NCBI RefSeq assembly: GCF_026914185.1
Contig: NC_070561.1
Location: 2,480,001-2,544,000, forward strand
DNA from: Puccinia triticina
Taxonomy: Eukaryota; Basidiomycota; Pucciniomycetes; Pucciniales; Pucciniaceae
Direction: 5' to 3'
DNA length: 64,000 nucleotides
The translations under genes were made by a program, and so were the position numbers. Position 1 is the first letter of the stretch; every line of letters starts with the position of its first letter. A model generated the notes under the pieces. The model was given only the letters and a program-made list of their open reading frames with translations, was not told where the DNA came from and ran no database searches. Shown here in pieces: positions 43,914-54,896 of the stretch.

Positions 43914-46900
43914 TCAATTAAGAGCAGACATAGTAGCAACCATGACTGCTTCCTCATAAAGAAGCCTATTCTTCTTTTCGACCTGAATAGTAGACGTCGG
44001 ATAGTAACCCTCGGATGGATCGGGAGAGGACAGTGCCGCCGACTTTTCGTATATCTTCAGATCGGCTTCATATATGTCACTCCTCGCTGAGGTTGAGTAA
44101 AGCTTCAATTTGTCGAACTGGTGCAAGTACCTAGAAGCATGCCCACAGTCCGTCAGTAAGAAAAGAATCGGGATTCAACCCAACAAACATCGTGAAAAAC
44201 ACCCACGAGTTATATTCCCTTGCCTCTTCTACGTCGACATTAGGTTGAAGCAACTTGGTGGCGAGTCTTTTGGTTTCGTTTCCTGTCCCTCCGGCCACGG
44301 ATGAAGCTTGATCGTCGTGGAAATTGAGGCCAAGTGCAGTCTCTCCATGAGTGACCATAGCTGACATTCGCGGTTCTCGGCCCCCCCTCAGCTGGCCTTT
44401 CGACGGCCCTTTGTTGGTACTAACACCTTTGACCGTGCTCAAGTTTGACTTCAGAGTCAGGTTGGATTTCGTCTTGAGCCATCGTCGAACACCAACTGAA
44501 ACCCCAACACCATGTGGAGTTCGCTCGGCGGAATGTCTAAGTACGAAATGGCAACAGGCTCCTAAGCCCATGTAGAATACATTGTCAATGTAATCAAGTC
44601 CTTCGACTAACCTTGGCATCCGCTCAATTATTTCATTTACGCCTCTTCTCCTCTTGAAAGGTGATAAGTTTGTTTCCATTGCCTTGGTCGAAGTGTATAC
44701 CATGGTTGTCAATCTTGAAAGCAAACACGAAGCACATTCAGTTCAGATCACCAGCGTGTTGGTGACATCAATGAAGAATTTGTAATCATCATTACCCTTT
44801 GGGGATGAACATGTCACTACTATTCATCTTCCTCCCTAAATGATTTTCGGTGCTCGTCCAAAGCCAAGGGCGATAGTAGCGGATGAAATAATCGTCGTTG
44901 CCGCGTTTTCGGCTTACATCTAAGAGATGCTTCGCAACTACTTCAGGATCTTGTGGAGGTTTGATTAAGTGGTTAGGATGAAACCACTGGGTATAAGATC
45001 GCTTGACAGGATTGATTGGTTCAAATCGAATAAAGTTTTCGCTGTCACTATCACTTGCGGGACTGCCTATTGTAGAAGCAGCAAGTGAACTCATGATGGA
45101 AGATTCCGGTCCCAAGTCGATCCTTGAGGATGAGATTCTATTGGATATTGCTGTTGTGTTCATTGAAGGTGCCGACTCTGTTATACCCAGAAACAAATTG
45201 ATTGAGGCTTGCTTATCGGCATCAGCAAAACTGTTCGCGTAGAATCTTTTGAGTCCTTCGAGAGTATCTCGAGCATGACTCTTGTATTGATTTCCCGTCT
45301 TGCGATATGTCTGAAGGGTGTTGACCAAGTGAGAACCGCCATATTGGAGCGCAATTGTGTCACCTAAATCGTGGTACATATTGGTCAGGATGTCAACGGC
45401 GTCCGAGTCGTAAGGTGCTACTTTGGATCTGATGATTCCTAGTGCGTGTAACTGATGCGCCAATGCTGCCTTGCCGACCACGAATTGGGCCGCATTTGTT
45501 CGACTGAAAATGCAAAGAAAGAGAATCGACTAGTTAATGCTTCTGCCCATTCATCATTAAAATACATCATAATGCCCACTCTATACAATCAATACAATTC
45601 GTACGACACACTCCACATTGAATGAGTGGAGCGGACCGATAAACCGACTTTTGAGTTTCTCCACTTTCTTCTGGTTCCCCATCATCATTGAAAACTACTT
45701 CTTCGGATTGAAACAGCTTGTAGTTGGGATCAGGGCCGCTGTGGAAAAACTTGGTTTTTTCGATTACTTCTTCTGCAACTCCGCTTAGGTAGCTGATCAC
45801 ATCCACTTGCCGTGAGCGTTGGGCAGCGCTCATGTCAAAGGAAGAGAACTCAAGATGTGAGGGCTCGGGTAAGAATTGACTGAGATATTTCAAGCATTGC
45901 CTAAACTCTGGTAATAGTTTCGATTCCCTCGTCTGCCGCTCCTTCTCTTTGATGAGGTTCAAGACAATCACAGGGGCTCCGTAGCGTGCGAAGAGGTCAT
46001 CGAAGTGGATGGCAGCTCCGGAGAAATATGGGTCAATTATCGAAACTGCAAAGTGAACCAGGATAAGCGGTCAGTTGATAGCTACTGGTCGAAGCTGAAT
46101 GAGTGGAATAATTTTACATTCAATTGGTGGCTTGGCTTTGGTGATCGTTGTGTCTTGATTCCAGAGTAAAGGGATACTCCCACGCAACTGGACATAGCTG
46201 GTGTATCGAGGATTGGGCTTGCGGGCGTCAACGTCCTCTCGATTGTCTGGATCCGGGAGATGTAGGGAAGTGGTGATACCATCGGCAACGATTTGTTCGA
46301 TTTCTACTTCGTTTGCCACATATCCCTAGGAGTGTTTGATGAGAGTCAATCTTTCACCTGTCTCAATCAATCAGCAAAATAATCTACGTACATCTTCACT
46401 AACACCTCGTTTCAAAAACCGGGCACCAGCGAAATGACGTGAACGTCGAGCGATAACAGCGACATACACCGTTCGTCCAAAGACATTCAACTCTTCAGAG
46501 GAAAAACAAAGACAAAACAAAACAAAATTAGTCAATTTCTTTTTTTTTTTTCCTACTGAAAACGAAAGCTCTGACTGGATTGATCCACAAAGCCGTAGAT
46601 AAGCGGTAGGACCCATGGACTGCCTCCTTCTTTATCAATGCTGTTCCCAAATGCAGACGTCAGAAGGTAATGATTCCAGAAAAACTTGTCATGAAAGCCC
46701 CATGCAACTCGTCTTCGGTCAAGTCCTTTGAGCTCTGTAGAGGGATCGTGAGGAGATGGGCCGGTAAACTCGCGTGGGAAGGCAGACTGAGATGCTGAGT
46801 GGGAGGTTGTATGAATGAAGTAGGATTGAAGGGTGTTGGTTATGTCGTATGAATAGCTGATAACAAAGCAGCGAAGGCCTTCAGCTGGGTGCGTGTTCGA

Positions 46901-47738
46901 CATGCTTCATGCGCGGGAGAGCGGGGATCACCTGAAGTAGAAATTCTTGCTCAGGTCGACACTCTTGAAGGCGGCCATGAGTCTAGCTTCTTCGACTTGC
47001 TGGTTTTTGGCCACCTTCCCTGTGATCGGCGTCAGTTGAGTTTCTTCACTATGATATATGTAATGACCTCCGACCATCGCCACAGGGATCCTGGTCTTGA
47101 TAGTGACCATGTAATATGGGCCGGTAAATTTGATAAAACCTGCAAGATCACAAAGTAAACAAAAAAATAAAAAAAACATCATCTCAACAGAATTGTTTGT
47201 GAGTGATTGCTTGTGAGGGATTGTTTGTGAGTGAAGAAGAAAGAAATGCGAGACTCACCGACAATACCCCAAAAGGGCTCGAGCGGTCGGGTGAGCCCGC
47301 CAGATGAGGCATTGCCCATGCTGAGCTGCTCAATCAAGGCCTTCAATTCCACAGCCGTATAAATTGTGGCATCTTCGGCTAAGCTTTGGAAAACATGGGT
47401 CAATCGATCCGGTTCAAAACCCCCCTCAAGAGAGCTTGCAGTTGAAAGGACAGATTGTACCACTCACTAATCATTAGGTTGCCATCATCATCTAGAGTCT
47501 TATCGATTTTCAGCACCCGATTCGTGATCCCAGGTTGGTCACAGCCGGTAATGTAGAATCTCTGTCGAGAAAATGTGCAAACCGAAAACGAAGTCAGTTG
47601 ATCGCAGCGCTCAGCCAGTTTGGAAGGACTTACCACACGGGTTTCGTAGAGGCAAAAACGTTCCATTGGGTTGGCTCTGTGAGAAGTGCCGAGCGAGGAT
47701 GCTGGATGGCGAGTCCTTGGATTGTTCTTGGAAGTCAT
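43914..47738 (-). CDS. FIG4: FIG4-type polyphosphoinositide phosphatase (SAC domain)
   Basis: PI(3,5)P2 5-phosphatase that works with Fab1/PIKfyve and Vac14 on vacuolar/endosomal membranes. Eleven exons, minus strand: 47738-47634, 47561-47468, 47378-47259, 47139-46932, 46856-46576, 46492-46392, 46325-46118, 46045-45580, 45503-44796, 44713-44189, 44130-43914; 1010 aa, within fungal range. Markers in order: [87 protein letters not shown]; catalytic CX5R as CIDCIDRTN (C523..R529, across the exon 8/9 junction); [27 protein letters not shown]-terminal [11 protein letters not shown] fits the family. The last intron uses an unusual GTTTGT donor, chosen because it alone keeps frame. Confidence 0.94.
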
Positions 47739-48526
47739 CGCCAGTTGTCAAGAGCAATCGACAGATGGCGGCGAGCTGCACTCAAGTGGTCTGAAGTGTG
47801 CCTTGCTGCGCCGGTAGGCAAGTCGACTCCGGCAGGCTAAAACCAATTCCTAAAACCCCCACCATTCATCCAACCGTCGAGCCCTCAAGCGTCGTGACAC
47901 GAAGAGGACTAGTGACACGAAAAACACCGGTGGTTACGATCACCTTCAACCGAAAGCCAAGCGGCTGATGTTGAAGACCTGGGGAAGTGGCTTGCAGTGC
48001 GCGCTCGGAAGCAGGGCTGTGCGGTGCGCGGGAATAAAGCATGTGTTTCTGGCGGGACTCGCGCGGGTTTCACGGGGCAGTCACAGAGGATGTGGCCCAG
48101 GCCGGGAGTCGGTGGGCCCAGCCTGGAGGCCGTTCACTGGACTTCGCGACGCTCACCTCGGCTCGATACTCTGGCTCACCCACACACCACCAGGGGGACT
48201 AGCAACGACAGGGCGAGCACCGCTGTTCACCAGCAGGGACCTCTCTCGACAGACCGAGATGCACGCAGATCGACTGGTCAGTTTGTCCTCTGTATCGTCT
48301 CCAATCGCTTCCATGTCCTGCTGGTGTGTTCTGGGGGGGGAGCTGCCTCGGCTGACCCCGCTGCCCCTCCTCGCGCCGGACCCCCGTTCGAACCCCACAG
48401 GAGCCAGCCATCGCCCGCCAACGCGAGCGCGCGGTCGAGGACAGGCAGCAGCAGATCACGTGAGCCGCCCACTGCGCACTGCCCCCTCCTCACCCCGACT
48501 GACAGCCACCATCCACAATCATCCCG
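47739..48526. promoter_or_regulatory. Shared divergent promoter region of FIG4 and EAF1
   Basis: 788 bp between the two start codons, GC-rich toward the EAF1 side. Long frames on both strands here (for example 47968-48594 plus) are Arg/Pro/Ser/Gly-rich composition artefacts. No TATA box stands out, as is common for housekeeping pairs. Confidence 0.5.
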
Positions 48527-51500
48527 ATGGCATGGAAACACCCAAACATAATTTACAGTGCAAGCCAGGAGATCTATCGCCGGCTTCTCAGTGAGGTCTC
48601 CTGGGCCATCCAGAGCATCCGTCAACTGGGCGAGCTCGGTGGCGGGCTTGCCCCCCCAGCCCAACCTCCGATCTCGTCTGAGCAAGAGGCTCGCCTACGT
48701 GAATTCGTCGAGAAGATCACTACGGGCGGACAGTACGTCTCTCATTATTATTTGGCTTCTCTCTTCTGTCGCATGGTGCACACCTCCCAGTCCCCTGTCC
48801 CGTTCCTGCACATCCCGCCCTCACTGGGGCCGTCGCGTGCGGTTTACTCACCTTTCGGCTTATATGCCACTCATCCCTTATCATTTATTTATCTCAACAA
48901 GGAGGAAGTGTGATGGTACCTTGTCACTAATCCAATACGCGCCCCCTTTTGCTTGCCCGTGTCCTGTCATCCTCTTTGTCTGACGCCATAGCTCCCCTCA
49001 TGACCTCGATCTCGTCTCCTTACAGGATGCCACTCCTCCGGACCAGGCCGACGTCTCACAGCCCAGACAGGTCGGCACCGAGGCTGAGGTGGTAAGTGGG
49101 GATCCAGACGCAATGGATGTGGATGTTGCAGCCGACTCCCACCAGCGAGAAGAAACAGGCGATCTGACCACAGCTGGAACAGAAGCCGCCAATGCTCAGC
49201 ACTCAAACTTGAACCCTGCTGATACCGACGCACAAAGATCTCCCCGGCCGAGCTCCGCTGAACCCCAATCCATCACCCAGTCGCAGCCCGTCCTCAACGC
49301 TCCGCCAGACCCTCCCCCCAAGAGCAGGACGGAGTCGCAGAATATCCTCTTAGCTTCCGCGAAAACCCAACTTTCTCGACAATCCCCTCCGGCCACCAAT
49401 CGCCACGGCACTATACTTCCAACAAACAAGCCAACCATCGCTAGAGCAGCTTCCTTGCCGTCCGAGAGCTCAACACAGTCACTCAAAGCAAGCCGTTTCG
49501 TTTCGCTTGATTATGCATCCCAACTTCCCCCTGTGCCAGTACAAATACTTGCCAGTCGACTGTCAGCCGCACAGGCGGTAACGGGAACAGCTTCCAAGAA
49601 TACTCGGCGTCAGGCGATCCGATCAGGGCTATGGATCGGCCCAGGTAGCTCTGAGATCACCAAGCTTGGTATCAAGGCCCAACATATTGGAGTCAAATCT
49701 ACACTGCGCAAGAGTTCGACGACCAGAAGTAGATCCCCCCACGAAAAACCTAAATTCAACAACGTCCTGACCACGGCTGATTGGAAGGTACGGATTATGA
49801 AATGCTGGTGTGGAGCTCATGTGCCACAATTAACGTTGGCTTTGTTTTACTAGACAATGGTAGACGAGCTACAAATGACGAGAGCACTTGAGATGTTGGA
49901 AAGATTGAAATCCGAGAAAGTATGGGCGTATTCTCAAATTAAAAAACCTCGCATTGCTCCTGTCCAGAAGGCGCACTGGGATCATCTACTAGATGAAATG
50001 GTACGCAGCATTCTATCTAGTCGTGCCGTATGGCGTCTACTGTATGGCTCATGCGTTCCATTTCTCAGTCATGGCTGCAGGTGGATTTTCGGCAGGAGAG
50101 ACGTTGGAAAATTGCTACTGCTCATCGTTTGGCCAAGCAAGTCCTGCAATGGCATCAAGCCGACTCCATTGGCAAACAGCTTTTACAAGTTAAAGTGCAT
50201 TCCCCTGGAAAACAGCCAGCTGAAATCGACAACCTTAGAGATAAGGCATCATCGTCACTTGCACCACCCCACCAAATTGGCCCCACAAATACACGGTCGA
50301 TTCACCTCACTAGGCTTTCTTCAGAAGTTGGCTCCAGAGAACTTGCCTCACCCTCTCTTTCTACCAAAGCTTCACCTGAATCATTCCGAACGACTCAGCC
50401 GCCACGGTCACCCATCCCGACAGACGCAGCACCCATCCCCGCTGTTGAAAAACTCACCGCAACTACCACCTCCGAAATCAATCTCACATCTCCCCAGGAA
50501 TCGCGCAAAGCTTTGCAGCAAATCAAGCGCTCTCGGATTCCAATCTTCGAAATGACCCCCGATGAGACCCTGATTGATGTGAAGAAAATTGTACTGGATG
50601 GTATCCATGCTAAGCCAACCGGACACACCGTCGAACATGTTAAGTTACAAAAGCTTTTCGCTGACCTGCCATTGTTCGGGGATCTTGATTCTCGCCCGGA
50701 CAAACGCCCCGACGAAGCTAGCCCTCATCTCGGTCGTATCGCTCGTGTGGCACCTTTCCTGGAAGGCAAACCACTCCTCGTCAGTACTCTCCAGCCTTCA
50801 AAAAACTGTCTAGGGAAACAGTGGCGAAATTTGGGACCATTAGCTGCCGATGATTTACGCGAGTCAGGAGACCATAAGTCCGATCCTAGCCACCACCATA
50901 GCTACATCTTCTCGGGCCGAAAGTCGAAAGATGTCAAGGAACCGATCATCCCTGCTCCTCCCTTATCTACTGCGTCAAATTATGGACGAAGTAGCGAACT
51001 CACGTGGGCTTCATCAGATGAGGAACTGCTCAAGCAAATTGCCACAACCTATGAATATAACTGGAGAATAATCGCAGACGTGCTTAATGCTAGTCGCTCT
51101 CAGTCGGCATGCATCCCCGTGACTTCCCGTGACTGTTATGACTGCTGGACACGACTTCAGTCACACAAACCCGCAACTCATGGCCCGTCAACACCACTCT
51201 TCAAGTCAAATTCTGAGTCGAATCCTCCTGCTGGTGTGGTTCCCGCTCCCACTCTCTCGAACAATGCCCAACTCCCCTCGACAGAAACAAATGAACAGAA
51301 TTTGACCGATGACCCACTATGTGCCAATCCTTCAAAGCGCCCAGGCCAGGCTTCTTTGTTCCCTAACAAACGCACCGCGCGCGAGGATGCTCTTCGCGAC
51401 ATTTCCCGTAAACTCAAAGAGCAGAGGTCTCCAGACCTCCCAAAGCCTGGTGAGTTGTTCTTAGTGATCCCAATTTTGCCTACATTAACCTCTCGGTCCT

Positions 51501-52502
51501 GTAGTATCCCCCGGACACCCACGCCAAGTTAATCTAAATGCGCACGAAACGCATGCTCAGCCGATCAGGCCTTATATGACCCCGCTGGAAATGTCAGCTC
51601 TGAAGGCAGAGCGAGACCGACAAGCCCAAGCGGCTCTAGAAATGGCCAAAAGGCAGCAGCAGATGCATCAAGAATCTCTTCTTCATCAAGCTAGGGCTGC
51701 TGCTGTGGTCGCGGCTGCTGCACAAATCCTACCAAGAACTACTGCAAGCAAGGTCGCGACATCGGTAAACGGCAGCGTGCCATCTCGAGTGCACTCGCAA
51801 CCAACAGCTCTGAACTTCAACCAAGGTCGTCATAATGGCCTGCCAGGCGTTACCATACATAGACAGGTGCCCCAAGTGCCAGCCCGTTATGCCACCAGTC
51901 CACCGCTCATCAACGTCAGCAATCGGGGAACAGCATCACCTGTGCCACATCCCCCCGCAGCTTCACACCAAGCAAGACAGTCATTAATGGAGAACCAAGG
52001 ACCTTCCGCCGCGCCAACCAGTTCCCAAGCGCCAATTCTGCCTCAGCTCCCGAACATGCCGCCAGGATTCCAGCCGAAGACGCCGAATTCTCAATCACCA
52101 GCTCCAGGATCTACCTCCGGTCATCATACCCCTAATGGGACCACACCGACGCCGAACGGGCTACTTAATAACACAATCTCCCTCTCTTTGACGCCCATCC
52201 AGGTGGCCCAATATCTACAACTACAGCAGCAACAGCATCTCCAGCAGCAACGATCCCCCGAGCATCGGATACACCACCAACAACATCAACAAATTCTGCT
52301 TGCTCAGCATTTTCAGCAGCAAGCTCAACACGCCCATCAAGCTTCCACTCAAATCTTTGGGCACCAATCCCCGACGCTTCTTCACCAGAACGCGCCGATC
52401 CCCAACGGCCAGTCTCAGCTATCTTCAGGTGCGGCCAGTGCGGCCAACTCGACCCCTCCACTTGCCGCTTCCTCTTCTCCTCTCCCCCACCCACCCGTCT
52501 AG
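48527..52502 (+). CDS. EAF1: EAF1/VID21-like NuA4 scaffold (HSA and SANT domains)
   Basis: Scaffold subunit of the NuA4 histone acetyltransferase, nuclear. Exons 48527-48732, 48992-49787, 49854-50000, 50069-51449, 51505-52502; 1175 aa. HSA domain around residues 365-420, crossing the exon 3/4 junction: KAHWDHLLDEM then SWLQVDFRQERRWKIATAHRLAKQ. A SANT/Myb-like domain follows at ~694-745 (TWASSDEELLKQI..NWRIIADVLN). The C-terminus is Gln/His/Pro-rich (~1077-1120), as in fungal Vid21. The N-terminal third is Ser/Pro-rich and poorly conserved, so the start and the exon 2 acceptor at 48991 are less certain than the core. No helicase domain follows the HSA, which separates it from Swr1/Ino80-type proteins. 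Divergent from FIG4. Confidence 0.88.
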
Positions 52503-53203
52503 AATATCGAACTCCCTAACGACGGACAATGGATTTTGTTTGACTATCCTAGTCCTGCATTATCGATCGGTTCAACCTTCTGCGACGAGAAACGATTCGA
52601 AGGTCGGACTAGAGATCACACGTACTCCCTTTTTTTCGACTTGACCTTTTTTGTTTCTTTCTTTGAGGACTCGATATCGCTTTCCTCGTGGCTTTCGGCA
52701 CCCCGAGATTACGTTGACTTTAATGAGACAAAACATCCAATGCCTTCGTTATCCAAAAACATTCAAGACTTTCGTTACATATAACGTGCATACATATACA
52801 TAAACATATATAGACAACTTTCCAAGAAACACTGAACGTATCAACTCAACGCGTGGTAGAATTCTTCTTCATGTCTTAGTTTTTTCCAAGCTATATATAT
52901 TGAGGATGACAACCCTTGATGAGCTTGGTTTGGTTTCCTTTTTTTTTCTTCTTCTTTAACGATATACAGTTGATGCTAGATGCCTGTGTGTGAAGTGTTG
53001 TGTTTTTATGTACATAATAGCCGTAGAATACATAATGATGATGCGATAATTTTGGTTGATCCATTCGAAATCCCGTTTATATTTAGAAGGCATGTATGGA
53101 TGCAAGTTCTTGACAAGCTTGATGGTATGCTCGCGTTTCCGTAAAGCACTGTGGATCTCTCAGCTGACTTTCCGCGCCTCATCGAATGATCAAGTCTATG
53201 TAC
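52503..53203. other. 3' flank of EAF1
   Basis: 701 bp. Presumed 3' UTR and spacer with T-runs (52938-52960); no gene. Confidence 0.5.
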
Positions 53204-53428
53204 CACTGCAAGAAAAAGTCAAGCAACTGCCAGCAGTTGACATGTGAGAACTCCAAGCAAGCTTGTGGTATTACACAAGCCTTTTTCAAGGCTTGCTGTT
53301 GACCAAGCCTCAATGCACAGTGACTGTGCAGAAAAGGTTTATGTGTGTTTGGGTGGAGCTAGAACAGCAGTTTCACAGCAGTAACCCACACGTCAACTGA
53401 TAGCAGTTGCTGGACTTTTTCTTGCTGG
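53204..53428. mobile_element. MITE with CACTGCAAGAAAAAGTC-type ends
   Basis: About 225 bp. The left arm CACTGCAAGAAAAAGTC..GCAACTGCCAGCAGTTGAC has an inverted right arm ending CTTGCTGG. The arms share 40+ bp with differences concentrated at the outermost bases, so the exact ends and target duplication are unresolved. The GCAAGAAAAA and CTGC..GCAGTTGA blocks also occur in the arms of the foldback element at 8119-9201. Confidence 0.7.
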
Positions 53429-53583
53429 ATACGCACATCACAGTACCATCAGGACTCGTTTTATGCAGGGATAAATTTTAAAACTTATTTGGAAGACTTC
53501 CCTTTGAATCTGTAGGGGGCTACAGAGTCAGATATACAGGTTCTGCAGCCCCTGCAGAACCAGATTGAGTCTGCACAGACTGA

Positions 53584-53853
53584 GGCCCCAATTATAAACA
53601 CCTTTTTGAGATATTTTTGAAAAGTTTTTGAAAACAAACTGAAAAGTATTTGAAAACAAAATGAAAAGTATTTGAAAACAAAATGAAAACATTTTTTTTC
53701 CAAAAATGGTTCAAACACACCTCCTGGGTGTATTTGAGTGCATCTGCAGTATTTTTGGAATTAAAAAGATTTCAAAAAAAAGTTCAATTTCTTTTTTGGG
53801 CAAGTTCAAAAACTTTTCAAAAATATCTCAAAAAAATGTTTATAATTGGGGCC
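53584..53853. mobile_element. TIR DNA element C (270 bp, 3-bp TSD)
   Basis: MITE-sized member of the family at 290-1105 and 19978-21908. Inverted ends of ~47 bp (GGCCCCAATTATAAACA, then a TTTTTGAGATATTTTTGAAA-type block) and direct TGA at 53581-53583 and 53854-53856. The interior is full of TTTGAAAA-like repeats. Confidence 0.85.
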
Positions 53854-53856
53854 TGA

Positions 53857-54108
53857 ATCTGGTTCTAACCTTTGCCCTGCAGAACCAATAGGAAATCCTC
53901 CATTATTATTTTTTATTTTTATAACAACTTACCAATATGTAGATTTGTAGGTTTAAAAAGATTCATGTTCATTCTAGAGTTGTAAATTGTAGCTCTGTGT
54001 GGAGTGTTGCCCAATAACTATGGCAAGTGGCTCTTAGATTAATTCATCTATCACAGTGCTTCTCTAAAATCATCAGAAATCTGTCATTAAATTTGAGCAT
54101 TTTCCTCT
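53857..54108. other. Spacer between elements
   Basis: 252 bp AT-rich sequence, nothing recognised. Confidence 0.5.
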
Positions 54109-54110
54109 TA

Positions 54111-54294
54111 CAGTGACCCCGCCATGTAAGCATAAGGATGGTGGACAAAAATCCTATGCTTGCATCACGGTATGCTTCTTATCGAGGTAAAATCCCAGCA
54201 AAACCAAGAGAATGGTTGCGGGAAATCTACATTTATGCTATGCTTACATCGTGATTATGCTTACATTGTGAATGCTTACATGGCGGGGTCACTG
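54111..54294. mobile_element. Tc1/mariner-like MITE, 184 bp, TA target site
   Basis: Inverted ends CAGTGACCCCGCCATGTAAG (left) and its complement (right) with TA on both sides (54109-54110, 54295-54296). The interior repeats TATGCTTACAT-like motifs. The TA duplication and CAGTG ends are typical of Tc1/mariner/pogo relatives. No coding sequence. Confidence 0.85.
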
Positions 54295-54797
54295 TATATC
54301 TCAAAATCAGTTCAAGTCCCACCAAAAAAAGAGAAATAGACAACCCCAGTGCCTCTTTCCAAAATTTCCATCCGGCCAGCAACAAACCTGACATTCTGAC
54401 ACAAACAAGTTTTTATGATTTTAATTCTACAAACAAGCTTTGCACACCCTAGATATAAAAACATGTCACTCCCAGAGATTGCACCAAACCTAGGTTGGGT
54501 GGATCTCTATACCACATTTTTTTTTTACTTTAGTTTTTGAAACACTTCAAAAATGTTATTTCTCTCTTGGCAACCCATACAAACAAATACTGATTTTGAA
54601 GGGGTCCTTGGCAAATTTCTGAAACATTGATCTTGCTTCTTGATCTGGCCCAGCTTGTGTAATATTGTTTTGAACAGGATCATAACTTCCTAGCCAAATA
54701 AAAGTGGTTTAAACTTTTTCTCAGGGAAATCATTGCTGGTACATAAATGGTTCCCATGTGTGTCACTGAAGAAGGGACAATCAGCCAGCAGATAGTG

Positions 54798-54896
54798 GGG
54801 CCAAAATGGTCTAATGGGGGAAGACCATTGTCACCCGGAGGCCTTGCAAGCTGCTCTTGGCATGCAGGTCTCAGGTTCAAATCCTGGCAGCCCCAC
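54798..54896 (+). tRNA. tRNA-like sequence (class II-like or SINE head)
   Basis: GGGGC/GCCCC acceptor base, a TGGTC/GACCA D-like stem, and a T arm TCAGG-TTCAAAT-CCTGG with Pol III A (TGGTCTAATGG) and B (GGTTCAAATCC) boxes. The middle does not give a clean anticodon arm, the acceptor has mismatches and the length (99 nt) is long, so this is more likely a tRNA-derived SINE or pseudogene than a working tRNA. Confidence 0.4.

Noticed and set aside
47968..48594. Long Arg/Ser/Pro-rich ORFs on both strands between FIG4 and EAF1
   Set aside because: GC-rich promoter composition; no domains, and they overlap each other in opposite strands.
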